A program made the translations under genes and the position numbers. A stretch of DNA of 64,000 bases, taken from positions 35,513,131-35,577,130 of the forward strand of contig NC_092795.1 in NCBI RefSeq assembly GCF_918797505.1, read 5' to 3'. The notes under the pieces were generated by a model. It saw only the letters and a program-made list of their open reading frames with translations. It was not told where the DNA came from and did no database searches. Origin of the DNA: Bemisia tabaci (Eukaryota; Arthropoda; Insecta; Hemiptera; Aleyrodidae). Below are positions 10,698-23,030 of the stretch, one piece after another; within the stretch, counting starts at the first letter, position 1, and each line of letters begins with the position of its first letter.

Positions 10698-12912
10698 GAA
10701 AAATATTTTGAATGAATGTAAAAACAAACTTTAAACCTCTGTTCCTGGCTCTATCTTGATGTGATAGCTCATTGTATCTTTTGCCACCTATCTTTGTATC
10801 GGTTAGATACATCCAAAAATTAATCATACGCGTCGATATTGGTTTTGAGATTTGATGGCTACAGTGAATAATACAACTAAAGGTAAAACATTTTTCAATT
10901 AATCAAAACATGAGTTAAGCGTGTATAGAAGAAAGCTGAAGGTTTCATCTTCTTAAACTTGTTAAATAATGATCCTTCTTTTGGTGTTAAAATGAGGATA
11001 CTTGTAGCAACCAAGTAACTTTTTCTCAAGGAAAAAATATACGTAACCGATCGGTGGTGAAGCAGTATATGAGAAACTCTCGAATGAACCATAAAAACGA
11101 TTGAAAAATGAAGCTGTCTTGCAATTATTAGTAATTAAAGGTAGCATCATGTTTTTTCGAAACGGCCAGGGTGGCCTCGGAGCTTCCTTTACCTTTTCTT
11201 TCATTAAACTAATTTACTTTTAATTCATTGAGCACGATTTATTTCAATGTAACGCGGCACATCTCATTCGAAGAAATCGCAAGTCAGCAAACTGAAATAA
11301 AAATGCAACTTGAAGGCGCATCTTAGACGCTAATTACACGATCAGTCAGCGGTGAGCAATCCATCACACACCAATCATCAACTCTCAATTGAGCGAAAGA
11401 CTTCAACGAGAGCTTTTATTGTGTTTGAGTTCTCGGAAACAGTGCCTCGGGTAAGGCATTCAGCCACTGATCGTATTGTTTCCCAGGTCAGGAACATCAG
11501 AAAAGGCGCCTCATCAAAGCATTGGAAACGACAAAACAGATCCGATCAGTTGATGTTACATAGAGAGCGAGTACACGTACACTTTCACACCTTGGAGAGG
11601 AGTTGTGACTTGGCTTTCGATTCGACTTTGGGCTTTGTAGAAGGTTCATCTCAAAAGATCTTTTGCGTTCCGCTTTCATTAAAAAACTTTAGGATATCGG
11701 AAAAAGATAAGTACCTCTACGGATTATGGATAATCTTAACTATAATGCATTTTTTTTTTTAAATAAACACTCAAGATAGCCAGTTTCTTCGCATCTCGTC
11801 GTGTCGGTGCGTTTCCTGCTACACTCAGACATACGATGACTTAGATGAAAAAAAAAGTTTCAAACCGAATGAGATTTTGGTCGATTAAAAAAGCATAAAA
11901 TACCAGGGATCCACGGTTTCTGTCAAATGTCTTTCTTCTCGTCAATATAAAAACGATGGAAAAGTCGAAACAATATCCTCGAAATCAGAATCGAATTTCA
12001 TTCACGTTATCATGTACTTAGTAAGCAACAACTCCACATTACAGTTTGTTTTAATTTAACAAACGTCAGTGGATAGTGAGAGAAAATGGCAATTTGAGTG
12101 CCGCAGTACTTCACTGCCATAATTTTCCCGCCATTCCGTCGCGTTTAAAATTCCTTCGAGTCTTTGGACTTTTTATAAACGGGCATGTCCAGGATTTTGG
12201 CCCCAAAAGAAGGCAACAAATCACCACGAAATCGACGATTTGGTATTTTCAGGATATTGAAAAAAAACCCACAAAGTTTAGTGACTCATTTCCGGGTTTC
12301 AAGCGAATCTGCATAGTAGAATCGCAAAATATGGCTGGGTAGGCGGGTGAATGTGATTGAGCCATAGATCCACCGTCCATCATTTTCAGATAAAATCCTC
12401 CGATGAAGCGAAAATCTTACGTCTCTTCCGCATCGCACCCAACAATTCACGACAATCATTGGCGCCGATCAGAGCCCGAATCCCATCCAACGAAACATAA
12501 GCTGCGCAGACAAAAGCCACTGTAGGTGCAAACCGTTGGTAGACCAAAGCTCGAAAGCTGTCACCGTTGTCGTGTATTGACGAGAAAACCCCCGTTCATT
12601 CCAGGTGAACATCGTGAGGAAGAGGGATTTTTTCATGCGATCTGCGAGCGGTGCGCTGAAGCCGGCGTGATACAGCTGAATTTAGTCACGTCTCGTTACC
12701 CAACGAAATACTACGCCGCGTAATCGGCGCATTCGATAGATCTCTAGATAGGGTTCACCCACTTCCTGCCCCGGACGGATGTCAGATTGGGAGTGCGATA
12801 AAGTCACTATTAAAAGCTCTGGGAGCGATGGTGCGCGTGAACGGATCGATGTGAGTATAGAGAACTTTTTTGAAGAGGCTCCTTGGAGTAAAAGTACCGA
12901 TATCGTGCGATA
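10698..12912. other. No gene seen
   Basis: Contains a 136-codon plus-strand frame at 11352-11762 and a 65-codon frame at 12526-12723 with two C-x-x-C pairs. Neither matches a family I recognise, and no splice or promoter context supports them. T-run at 11750-11760. Confidence 0.4.
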
Positions 12913-13142
12913 CACTGGAAAAAAAAAACACATTGGATCTAGAGTCGAGACTCTTGAAAACATTGACAAGAAAAAATACTCTAGATTCAATCAGATTTTT
13001 GCTTAAATCGAAAGGAAATCCGCTCAAATTAATAGGTTTGGTTCGTGATTTAAGCAAAAATCCGATTGAATCAAGAGTATTTTTTCTTGTCCATGTTTTT
13101 AAGAGTCTGGACTCTAGATCCAATGTGTTTTTTTTTCCAGTG
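12913..13142. mobile_element. Family A hairpin element, copy A5
   Basis: Clean CACTGG and CCAGTG tips with a TA duplication (12911-12912 and 13143-13144). Both strands have long open frames across it (91-113 codons) whose peptides resemble each other because the element is its own inverse. Confidence 0.9.
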
Positions 13143-13971
13143 TAGGATTTTCGGATTTCAATGTCACGAGACGAATATTTTTTACGGAGAGAGATTACTT
13201 TCCGAGTTCAATTTTCTTATTATGATCTGGAAAAAAACCAACCAAACTATAGTCAAAACCGTTATTTAATGTATGAGATCAGTCGTAAAAAAGGTCTTCC
13301 CTTCACACAAAAAAAAAGAAGAAGAAATAAATGAATTAATACGAGTGTCGACTAGACTGTTGGGATATGTACATGATACCATTTAGAAGCCAAAGTGACA
13401 GTCAATTGCCTCTCGATATTTTTAACTATACGTTTGGTATATTCATCAGGCATCTGGTACAAGCTACTAGATTTCTTGGTGATATTGTATTGCCAGACAA
13501 AGAAGAAGCCACCGGAATTCTTTATTATGCGAAAATAATTTACTCATGATAAAGTTAGATTTAGCGCGGTTCTGGTAAGCTGAAATATCGAGACCATGAC
13601 ACGACTGAGGTTCAAAGTTTCCCGGGAAAGTCGCGTGCCGGGAACGAATTGAAATGAGAATTTTCCCAGAAATTATCTGAAAAGTTACAGGGAAAGTTCA
13701 TACAATATGAGTAAATACTGCGTAAGCGTGCATAAGTGTGTATTTTCCTCTCAAAGTTTCCAGAAAAAGCCTACAACAGCCGAAAATCCCGGGAAAATTT
13801 TTCGTTTCCAGGAAAAGAAAAGCTCCCACTTAAATCCCTAAGCACGGCAGGGTGCGGCACAATGTTGATAAGACCCTCTGCCAGAATTTCCCGAGATGGT
13901 TCAAAGTAGCCGGAAATTCCCGGAAAATTTTCCGTTCCCGGAAAAAGAGAAGTTCCCTATACTGCCGTGCA
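13143..13971. repeat. No gene; short direct repeat of a purine/CCGGGAA-rich unit
   Basis: A segment around 13776-13832 ('cagccgaaaatcccgggaaaa' region) recurs around 13906-13960 ('agtagccggaaattcccggaaaa' region), both continuing into 'gaaaagaaaagctccc'-like text. A stray family B tip 'agcacggcag' is at 13841-13850. No gene is supported. Confidence 0.45.
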
Positions 13972-14436
13972 AAGGCAGAACACCGTATGAGCCTTCGAAC
14001 ATTGTCAAATTTCCTTCAATAAAAACCGAATTAACAGAAAAAATTGTAAATGCATTTTTCCAAAATTTTCAGACAATTTTGTACGCAATTTAATCTAAAA
14101 TATCGGAACATTTCAAGGAAAAATACACACGGATGTCGTCAAAACCACATGTTTTATCAAGGAAAATTTAGCAACTCTCGAATGTTCATACGCACTGGAA
14201 AAATAACCACATTGGATCTAGAGTCTAAACTCTTAAAAACATCGACAAGAAAAAGTACTCTTGATTCAATCAGATTTAAGCCTAAATCAAGAACCAAGCC
14301 TTTTAATTTGAGCGGATTTCCTTTTGATTTAAGCTTAAATCTGATAGAATCAAGAGTCCTTTTTCTTGTCAATGTTTTCAAGAGTTTTTTTTCAGGTGTT
14401 TTTTTTCCAGTGCGGCGTTCTTCCTTAGCACGGCAG
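13972..14436. mobile_element. Family B foldback element B3, interrupted by A6
   Basis: Left arm CTGCCGTGCAAAGG and right end 'ttccttagcacggcag' belong to one family B copy. It is split at 'gttcatacg | cggcgttc' by a family A hairpin. Removing the insertion plus one CG restores 'catacggcgttc', the wording of other family B copies. Outer flanks TATA and TATG nearly repeat. Confidence 0.88.
14193..14412. mobile_element. Family A hairpin element, copy A6 (nested in B3)
   Basis: CACTGG to CCAGTG with CG on both sides (14191-14192, 14413-14414). Because the target is a known repeat, the pre-insertion sequence can be read directly, so this copy establishes both the element ends and the 2-bp duplication. 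The right arm has lost part of the 'gtctggactctagatcc' segment, which shortens it to 220 bp. Confidence 0.92.
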
Positions 14437-15333
14437 TATGAAATCCCGAGGCACGACACAGCTCAACAACAACGCATTTTCGTGCATCCCGGTTCATTTT
14501 TGACGATCCACTCTGATTGGCAGGCGAGTCGCCTCTCGCCCATTCTAAAAACGACAAGAGAGTTACCTCCGAGCTGAGCCGCTGGTGACTCTTCATGACA
14601 TAATAGGAGCAGGAAGAGATGTGACTGATATAATCCGAGCCCTGCTCAACGGCCCGGTCGGTGCCGGTGCGGTGCCTGTCGATTTTGTGCACACGTTGAA
14701 CCGCCACGATGCTCGGTGCATAGGATCCGTGGAAAATGCCAAATTTCATCCTCATGCTCGCTTAAATGCAGCTTTTAAAGCAGAGAATACGGGAAACTTG
14801 TTAAATTTGACAACGTCCGGGGGACTTTCTCCCGGCAGAGTCGCGCGGGTCGCGTCCGATCAGCGTGTGTTCGTCTTCAGATACGGCGGGTTCTCACGAG
14901 TTCCCGCTTGGGGACTCGGTCACATCGCCGCGCAATGTTGCCATTTTGGCAAGGGAATTGGATTATTTTCGTAGGCTTGTTAGGGTGTATTTGGAGCACC
15001 TTTAAGTCAATTTCGCGTTTTCATTTGGCAGATAATCATAAGAAATCATTATTGTTGGTTGAATTTCTTCTTCTTCTTTTTCTTCTTCTCTTTTCTTTTT
15101 TTTCTCTCTTTCGAAATTAATGAGCATGGATCTCCGTATTGGACATTAGAATAAGAAGGGGGGTGAGCTCTTGAATTTTCCTAAAACGAGGAATTTTTAA
15201 CCCCTTTGCGTCATGTAACACGCGTGCTTTTGCAAACATGGAACGCACTTTGATACATTGTAAAAATTTGCAAACAAACACATTTTTGGGGTTTCCCGAG
15301 AGAATAGCTTTGAAGAAACTAAATCTATCGTGG
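14437..15333. other. GC-richer stretch with an unassigned 129-codon frame
   Basis: The plus frame 14585-14974 is open for 129 codons in a GC-richer interval, and an overlapping minus frame (14378-14755) is also open. I do not recognise either product. No signal peptide, domain or exon boundary stands out. A pyrimidine-rich tract ('cttctt' repeats) lies at 15065-15113. Confidence 0.3.
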
Positions 15334-15422
15334 AATGAGCTTGTTTAGTAATGATCAATTCCTGCATCTCTGAAAACTAGAGAGAGCGCATGCATAGCTC
15401 ACAGATTACTAAACAAGCTCAT
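15334..15422. repeat. Short inverted repeat
   Basis: The words 'aatgagcttgtttagtaat' and its inverse 'attactaaacaagctcatt' bracket about 50 bases. It could form a hairpin with a 19-bp stem. Function unknown. It is possibly the remains of a small foldback element. Confidence 0.6.
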
Positions 15423-15901
15423 TACGGTGGGAAGTAAAAGTCATGAGTATATCAATTGTATATACTGTTTCGCCAGAGTCTATTATTAGCACAAAAAATA
15501 TATTTTCTTCCTTCTTATGATTGATGGAAACTTCAAATTTTAAACTGTTCAAGAAAATGAAATTTTTCTAATGAAGTTTTTTTAAAATGTGTTGGTAAGT
15601 GTCATTCATCAAAGGGTGAAACATTTTATAATGTAATAAAAGAGCTCGTCGGTGTTTTTTTCCAATAACTATTTACAGACCGCAATTAAACATCCCGTTG
15701 TATTTCCCACTCTCACCTATGATATCCATACTAACATTATTAGTAGAAAAAGTTGTTTTCTTCCAATTTTTCTGACTGGAAAACTTATTCAAGAGGGGCA
15801 TCGCTGGATTGTGGACGCGAAATAGTGAGTCGAATGGGCCGCGACGCGATCACGCCGGAAACAGCCAAGGATCGTTGCACATGCGCATGGAGTGGAGTAT
15901 A
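15423..15901. other. No gene seen
   Basis: AT-rich DNA with one 69-codon frame entering the next element. No other structure was noticed. Confidence 0.4.
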
Positions 15902-16154
15902 CTGCCATGCTACGGAAAAACGCCGTATGAACCTTCAGGCGTTGCCTAATTTCCATTTATAAAACACGAATTTTCGGGTAAACGTATGGCTATTTTTCTT
16001 CCAATTTTTCAGATAATATTATTCGCAATTTCACCTAATGTTCCTGAAAATTTCAAGGATAAATATTCATAACTTTTCCCCCAAATAAACATTTTATTGA
16101 AGAAAATTTGGCAACTCTCGAATGTTCGTGCGGCGTTCTTCCTTAGCGCGGCAG
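15902..16154. mobile_element. Family B foldback element, copy B4
   Basis: CTGCCATGCTACGG opening and 'ttccttagcgcggcag' closing. The arms 'ccgtatgaaccttcaggcg' and 'actctcgaatgttcgtgcgg' are typical. Flanks TATA and CATA differ by one base, consistent with a decayed 4-bp duplication. Confidence 0.8.
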
Positions 16155-16779
16155 CATACTGCACGTGAACTCACGACTGGAGAAAACTACTGAGAACGAC
16201 TCCTCAGGCAGGAGAAAGGGTAGGCAGCGACCCCCGTCGTGAAAAAAGTGAGAACACTTAATAAACTCATTAATATTTAGCATTTGAGTGTCGCGTAAGA
16301 AGTGAAGGCCATTTATAAAGTGTGCGCCACACAGAGAGGGCCACATTGATTTCATTTCAATGTGCGATTGAATTTCGCCTTTTACATGTTTACCTACTGC
16401 TTCTCCGTCGCTAGAAAGTGAACCCAACAGTTTGCGTATTCTTTAGATGTTTCAACCCTATTTGATCGAAGTTCTTTTACAGCGTTTGCACTCCGTTTTC
16501 TAGATTATTACTTTGTTTAATTTTAGAAGGTTATTTGTAGCTCTCACCGAGGCAAAGTTTTCCTCCTTAAACAAATTTGACCACCTTCCCTTCCCACCCT
16601 CCCTAATTTGGCCACAACAAAGCTTCTTGCAAAATTGATCGCAGTAAAATCATCCTAAAATCCCATAAATTGCAGGAAAAAGCACAGGTATTGTTGTACC
16701 GAGCAGCAGAATATATTCAACTTGGGATCCAGTAATTTGTACCGTGGTTTCTTTTTCAGTGGCATGCGAGAATGCAGCA
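16155..16779. other. No gene seen
   Basis: A 94-codon minus-strand frame at 16143-16427 overlaps the end of B4 and has no recognisable domain. Confidence 0.4.
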
Positions 16780-17032
16780 CTGACGCGCTGCGGAGGAACA
16801 CCCTGTGAGCCATTAGACGTTGCCAAATTTCCTTCGACGAATCACAAAATTTCAAGACAATTTGTTAACAATTTTTCTCCGATTTTTCAGAGGATTTTGT
16901 TCGTAAATTGATCTGAAGAGTGAGAAAATTTCATGGACACAATTTCATGAATTTCTTCAAAAATAAGTACCTTTTGAGAGGAAATTTGGCAACATTGGAA
17001 TGCTCATAGGGTGTTTTTTCTGAGCACGGCAG
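16780..17032. mobile_element. Family B foldback element, copy B5 (diverged)
   Basis: Left end CTGACGCGCTGCGG then 'acaccctgtgagcc' and 'gttgccaaatttcc'. Right end 'ggaaatttggcaacattgg...tgagcacggcag'. More substitutions than B2 or B4, so probably older. Confidence 0.7.
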
Positions 17033-17912
17033 GGCAGGGCAGACCTCGGCGACCAAGGCGCACGACCGAGCTTGGGAGATGAATGAACCACGCTCGACAG
17101 CCAAACTGCATCGGGCGGACACGTTGCCCCCTCCTCCCCCTCTATCCGGCGGGCTGCATTCAAGTGTCACGTGACGAACGTGAGAACCTCCACTCGCAGC
17201 CACTACGGTTATGAACGGCCACCGACTGGCCGACCCGACTCCGGCGTGTAACAGTGTGTAGGTAGCCGTAGAAAACAGTAAATACGGAATTTAGAGGCTA
17301 CGCCATTGGATATGATATCGCACCCTTGGTTCATCACACCCCGTCAGGGAGCTTTCACGATATGAAAATTTGGCAGTCATTAAATGGTGCTTGTTTAAAA
17401 TAACAGAAAATGAGGTTTTATTTGAGAGTTCCGCCGTCAACTTTACTTAAATTAAAACGCCAATCGTATTCGATCAGTTATAAAGACCAATCCTGTGCGC
17501 GATAGATTCAAAAACATATTTTCAACCCAGACGTCTACGGGGGCAAAAGCAGCAGCCTCTCCCCCATTACTCCCTCACAAAAATGCCACCAGCTTTTGTT
17601 CACCCTGGAGATTAAGTATCAATAAGGCACATCAACACTCATAACTGGATAGGAAATGAATTGAACACGTTATAGCACATTATTTAGTACAATCTGTGGT
17701 GATAAAAACGAATATACAACTGTAATCAACTTTTCAATTATTCAAATCTACATCTGTTTGAGGGAACTGTCATTTTTGACCCTATTAAAGGCATATCTGG
17801 TCCAAGATGAAGAGCCTTCAGCCTGTCAAAAATACACCCCACAGCATCCATAATTTCTCTGAAAGCATCTGGCAAGTTACGGTCAGGTTCGACTTCAAAG
17901 GCATATTACACA
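17033..17912. other. No gene seen
   Basis: A GC-rich patch at 17033-17250 carries two overlapping minus frames of 90 and 68 codons with no recognisable domain. The rest is AT-rich and featureless. Confidence 0.4.
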
Positions 17913-18150
17913 CACTGGAAAAAAACACATTGGATCTAGAGTCCAGACTCTTGAAAACATTGACAAGAAAAAGGACTCTTGATTCTATCAGATTTAAGCT
18001 TAAATCTGATCTGATTAAGGGAAATCTGCTCAGATTAAGAGGCTTGATTCGTGATTTATGCTTAAATCCGATTGAATCAAGAGTACTTTTTCTTGTCGAT
18101 GTTTTTAAGAGTCTGGACTCTAGATCCAATGTGTTTTTTTTTTTCCAGTG
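17913..18150. mobile_element. Family A hairpin element, copy A7
   Basis: CACTGG to CCAGTG with a CA duplication (17911-17912, 18151-18152). It carries a few extra bases ('tctgatctgattaag') in the centre compared with other copies. Both strands give 119-codon frames through it. Confidence 0.9.
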
Positions 18151-18863
18151 CAGGTTGCGCCCATGACCATGATTCACACTACGACCACCGCGACTCGAAT
18201 CTCTGAATAGAGCTGCCGGTTCAGTGATAACACTTTAATGGTTTCAGCCGTTTCAGCTGTGTAAATCTCTTGCGTTAGCCAATTCGGCAACTTTATCTGT
18301 GGGATTTAACGCAGAGCGATACTGTATAGCAGTTGGGAAACCCATTAATGGATGCAGAAGTGATTTATGGAGGCGTGGGGATAGATCGAAGTGTTTGACA
18401 CTTATTGTGCATGTGCATGCCAAAGGTACAGCAACACAAGAAATTGATGTAAGAGTATCGTTCTGGGTGGGAGCAGGCGATTTTGATCCCAGTCCTAGTG
18501 CGCCGATGAAACGATTATGAGTGCAGTAAGTGCGATAAAAACTGGTTCCTTTGCCTGTAAAGTATATCACTGGACACAAAATATTTTGATTACTCAGCAT
18601 TAACTCACTCTCACGATGTGACATAATGCTAAAAAGGCGGCAAGCCTTCCTCAAAGTTGATGTTAGAGCGATAGTATCATACGGAGGAGTCGATTGAAGT
18701 TTTGTCACAACTGGGCCATACATTTTACAATAATTGGCCACTATAGTTGGATAATTTTAGAAATAACACACACGCATGCCATTCAGTTTCTTATGCAGAT
18801 GAATACTTTTATGAATTAGCCAGAAATAGTGTTTCCTTACTGCGAAATGCAGTATAACATATG
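18151..18863. other. Unassigned 162-codon minus-strand frame between two family A copies
   Basis: A minus-strand frame at 18253-18741 is open for 162 codons and overlaps a shorter plus frame. The predicted peptide is rich in Ser, Thr, Cys and Leu and matches no family I recognise. The AT content is lower than that of the flanks. It could be an exon or an old mobile-element coding scrap; nothing in the sequence decides it. Confidence 0.25.
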
Positions 18864-19090
18864 CACTGGGGGAAAAAACACATTGGATCTAGAGTCCAGA
18901 CTCTTGAAAACATTGACAAGAAAAAATACTCTTGATTCAATCGGAGTTTTGCTTGAATCAAAACGAAATCCGCTTAAATTAAGAAGCTTGGTTCTTGATT
19001 TAAGCTAGGTTCTGATTGAATCGAGAGTGCTTTTTCTTGTCGATGTTTTTAAGAGTCTGGACTCTAGATCTAATGTGTTTTTTTCCAGTG
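18864..19090. mobile_element. Family A hairpin element, copy A8
   Basis: Starts CACTGGGGG (an expanded G-run) and ends CCAGTG. Flanks are ATG on both sides. This fits either a 3-bp duplication or a 2-bp AT duplication with one extra G at the left tip; the other copies favour the latter. Confidence 0.87.
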
Positions 19091-19360
19091 ATGCTCATTC
19101 CCGTCGATGTATCGCTTACTCGTATTAAGTGGACAATCTGGACGTCATACGGCAGCTGTATGTTGAAAATGGAGAATTTAACGATTTCTGAGATTAAATT
19201 ACCCGGTAAGGTGGGCACAACTTCTAAACAACAGTTTCTGAACTGAGAACTTGCTAAGATTGTATGATAGAATGATTTGATTTGCAGTAAATTTACGGGA
19301 TCAATAGAAAATTACACTCAATAAAGTTACGAAGCGAATACTTTCCTCACTTTTACCCCT

Positions 19361-19572
19361 CACAGAAAAAAAAAGTAGCTTGGATCAAGCATGATGATTC
19401 TTGAATTTGCCGCCAAGAATTTTTTTTTCTTGCTTTAAGCTGACTTTTTCTTGATACAAGAAAAATAATGCTTGGGTTAAGCAAGGAAGTAGCTTATATT
19501 GACCAGAAAAATTCTTGATTTAAGAAGAAATACTTCTTGGCGGCAAATTAAAGATTCTTTTTTTTTCCAGTG
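19361..19572. mobile_element. CACAG-ended hairpin element E3
   Basis: Begins CACAGAAAAAAAAAGTAGC and ends TTTTTTTTTCCAGTG, with CT on both sides (19359-19360, 19573-19574). The arms contain 'ttgaatttgccgccaagaat' answered by 'tacttcttggcggcaaatt', and a central motif 'cttgatacaagaaaaa'. Its layout parallels family A (A-run, cttgattt/aaatcaag words) with different sequence, so it looks like a sister family. Confidence 0.83.
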
Positions 19573-20955
19573 CTACTTGCCACGAATTTTCCGCAACATT
19601 TGAAAATATATTTTGAACTCGTACGCTCATACATCTATTTTATTTATAAAGGTGAAGAATGAAATTATCTCCTGCAAATTCTCCATTCAGTTGCGTGGAC
19701 GCTAAATTTTGTTCGATTTAGAGGTAGACAAGCGGGGAGCACCGATACATATGAAGCGCTGAGCGATCAGCGAGGTTTTAATGTGTTGTTCGGTGTAAAT
19801 TAACTTCAATGCAAATTTGCATTAATACCATTCAGTAGTTTTTCAAATATCATATAAACATCTAAAATGGTGCTTGGTTCTTTTAAAAGAGAGAGAGAAA
19901 AAAATATCCTCCCTAAAACCTAGAAAAATAATTATCAATTACGTATTGGAATTATAGAATCTAAATATTTTAAGGAAAACTGTTTACGCAACTTTCTTTA
20001 GATATAAATTTTCAACGGGGCTTTGACAACGTTGGGATGTCCATACGGCGCGGCGTTTTCACGGAGCGCGGCAGTAACATACGCCAGATGCAGATGGTTC
20101 CATCGCCGCGCGCGGGAGGAAGTAGGATGATCTGCACCGAGCAGGGGTATTATAGTCACTTTGGAGACTTAAACGCGTGGATAGAAAAGTCAGCGACGCG
20201 CCGGTGAGGCCTTGTCTACAAGGGACGATCATGAGATTTGTCCCAGAGAAAAATATCACTAGCCAAGTTGGAATGAATATTAAGTTAGTCAATACTGATC
20301 ATAATATCAAGCAGAATCTTTGTGGAGTCCCAAGAATGACTCGAAGAGAAGCAGAGGAAATATTTTCGTGTGACGGGGAAAAGCCCAGAAGTTCCGCTCC
20401 TGCAATTCAAACTTGGGACAAAATTATCATGAAACGTCCCTTTGAGACAAGGTCTGCTGAAGAAAAGCCCTACATTCAAAATTAACATAGCTACGATGGA
20501 TTTGTGCTTTGTGTTATCAACTAATCCGAAGAACATTTTGAAGAAATTATCAACCATCTTGTGTTAACTGTTGCGCCGTTCAATCGCTGCAACAATCTAC
20601 TATTTTAGAACTCAAGTGGTAGGTTAAACGCGATACGCGCTTCTTATTGGCTGAGCGCCTAAAATATTTATGGCATTTTAAGAGGAATCTCATGCTACTA
20701 CTACTAACATGTCGCTCTTATGGCGTTTCCGTGCGCTCTGCGACACCCAACCGCCAGTGATAGCGATCTTGCCAAAGTTATTGCTCACCTCAAATCAATC
20801 AAAGATTTGGCGTCTTCTACGCAGAGGAATCTCATTAAAATAGATAATATTTTATTAGCAGCCGTAAAATAATACTAGTTTTTTACTTTTTCTGGAAGAT
20901 GAATATGGTACGCGGACAGGACAAATCGGGAGGCATCGCGTCGTAGCCGGTGCTT
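19573..20955. other. Intergenic DNA with one family B half
   Basis: At 20003-20074 there is only the right arm of a family B element ('gacaacgttgg...ccatacggcg...gcgcggcag'). I do not find its left arm. A 102-codon plus frame at 20177-20485 has no recognisable domain. Nothing else stands out. Confidence 0.45.
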
Positions 20956-21208
20956 CTACCGTGCTAAGGAAAAACGCCGTATGAGCCTCCAGGTGTTGCC
21001 AAAATCCCTTTCATAAATCAAGAATTTCCGGGAATATTTATGAACATTTTTCGTTCAATTTTTCAAGGAATTTCCTTCGTAATTTGATCTGAATAGTCTA
21101 AAAATTTCAAGGGAAAATATTGATAACTTCTCTCAAAAACGAACATTTTATCGGAGGCAATATGGCAACTCTCGAATGTTCATGCGGCGTTTTTCCTTAG
21201 GGCGGCAG
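20956..21208. mobile_element. Family B foldback element, copy B7
   Basis: Opens CTACCGTGCTAAGG and closes 'ttccttagggcggcag'. GCTT occurs immediately on both sides (20952-20955 and 21209-21212), a clear 4-bp target duplication that sets this family apart from the 2-bp CAC-N-G elements. Confidence 0.88.
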
Positions 21209-21536
21209 GCTTGGCGCACAATGCGCAGGCGCGGGCGCAGCGACCGCCGCGGTGGCGCGGCATTGACCGATTTTAAAAATTCACATACTTCTGATCATGA
21301 CTCCCATCATGCACTCACAATCTCACTCACACACCGGCCCGTCGCCCGCGTCGCCCACGCCGAAAACACACACGCCACTGCTAAGCACAATGAAAACGGC
21401 TCCATTCAAAATGCCAACGAGCCCCTGAGACCCGACTCCTCATGTTCAGCCTCTGATGCCAGTTAATACGACATCCAGCTTTTCACGCGTCTAACAGGGT
21501 CGATCGGTGTCTCATGACGATGGTTGGTGTCTGCAG

Positions 21537-21790
21537 ACTCATTTGCATCAGTGAGAACGAAAACACACCAACTCGAAAAAATGAAAATAATCAAGACACA
21601 CGCAAAACTGCACAGTATTTGAGGAAGTTAGCCCAAGAAAAAACATTTTTGTGCCGAAAGAAAAGTACTTAAGCACACTTTAAAGGTCCAAGTTGGAGCA
21701 GATGCGTTAACATTAATGACCTTTATGAAAATTGAGCATTTTTGAGTTACCGAGTTGGTGTGTTTTCGTTCGCACTAATTCATTTTTGAG
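21537..21790. repeat. Foldback element (family F)
   Basis: Left arm 'gcatcagtgagaacgaaaac' continuing 'acaccaactcg', right arm 'cgagttggtgtgttttcgtt' continuing 'cgcactaattca'. Arms are about 45 bp and the middle about 160 bp. A single arm of the same family occurs at 45660-45705 ('accgagttggtatgttttcg'). Confidence 0.75.
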
Positions 21791-23030
21791 TCACTTCGGT
21801 CGAATATGGAAACATTGAATGAGGTCGGGGTCGGGGATATTCGATTTTAACCAAATTATATATAAAGATGCGTAAATTGCTGATATGCGATAATGTCGGT
21901 AACAATCAGCGTGAAAGAGGTAAAAGGAAACTATAAAGGCCAATTAAAAAAATTATGATGAAAATAGGTTAATTTTTAAGTCCTTTAAAAATCGAAAAAT
22001 TCTCTTGCCATAAAGAGGGTCTGCGAAAAATTGTCAGTAAGCAATAATTTTACTTCACAGATTGTTTTTTAAACTGAGCTTTATGAAGAGAGGAGACTTC
22101 AAAACCTATTTTTCTCCGTTTCAAGTGCACTTCACTTGGTTCTCTTTCGCCCTACAAAGCCCATATGGTGATATTGATGCAAAAAAAAAAGTCACTCGCA
22201 AATTTCTGAAATATGTGAATGATTTCTTCTTAGAAGTTCAAGACGAGACTGACAGTGACAAACTGAAGTTGTGTAACAATTATCTGTCTCCTCTTAACGT
22301 AATTTCACCTATACAGACAAAGATTTAATTCAAAGCTGTTCCTGAAACTTTGTTAATACTAAGTATTAACGAGTAGTCAATATTATAACTGTCGGATTAA
22401 GCTCATCGGCTGATTTGTTAATTTGTCGTCATCGATTGCGTGATTACACATGCCAGTCTTTCATGGCCAAAAATCCATCAACAATTATTTGAACTTCTCA
22501 AATACTCAAAGTAACATTAATCCTAATTTAAGAGTATTTGTTAATTTTAGAAATTGAGAGTTATTTAGTGATAGAATCGAGATTGTATTTCGATCCACTC
22601 ACGATACTGATATTCGGGGTGAAAAATGTAGGTAAATCCAAATTATGAATTTCCGTCTGGATTTGGCAAATGCGGGTGCTAAGCGATGTGTGAGCTTTTT
22701 CCCATGCTCACACTTGTAACTTCTCGGGACGAAAATGGTGTTTATCAATAAGGTCAGCTTCGATTGTATTCGGGGGCCAGGTTCACACAAACACGCACGG
22801 ACAGCACCGACACCCACGGAGCTTTTTCTTGGACCATGACTTGCGGAGCTTGACTCCTCGAAACTCATAAAGTGACTGCGTTGCCGGTTTTCTTAAGGCG
22901 GCTAGGAAGGGATCATCGATGGCCCAACTCGGAAAAGACGATGATTTATTCATGGAATTACAATTTGTTATCGTGATTCAATTTTTTGGAAGGCAACCAT
23001 TCGGAACTTAGTATTGATGACAAGGGCCCA
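21791..23030. other. No gene seen
   Basis: Frames of 88 and 89 codons (22062-22328 plus, 22599-22868 minus) with no recognisable domain. No repeat was noticed. Confidence 0.4.

Noticed and set aside
12526..12723. 65-codon frame with two C-x-x-C pairs, resembling a small zinc-binding protein
   Set aside because: The pairs are isolated, the frame is short, and there is no promoter or exon support.
12782..13145. Apparent conserved proteins of 90-120 aa on both strands (also at 4823, 14050, 14157, 17807, 17818)
   Set aside because: They are read-through of family A hairpins; the similarity between strands follows from the palindrome, not from a gene.
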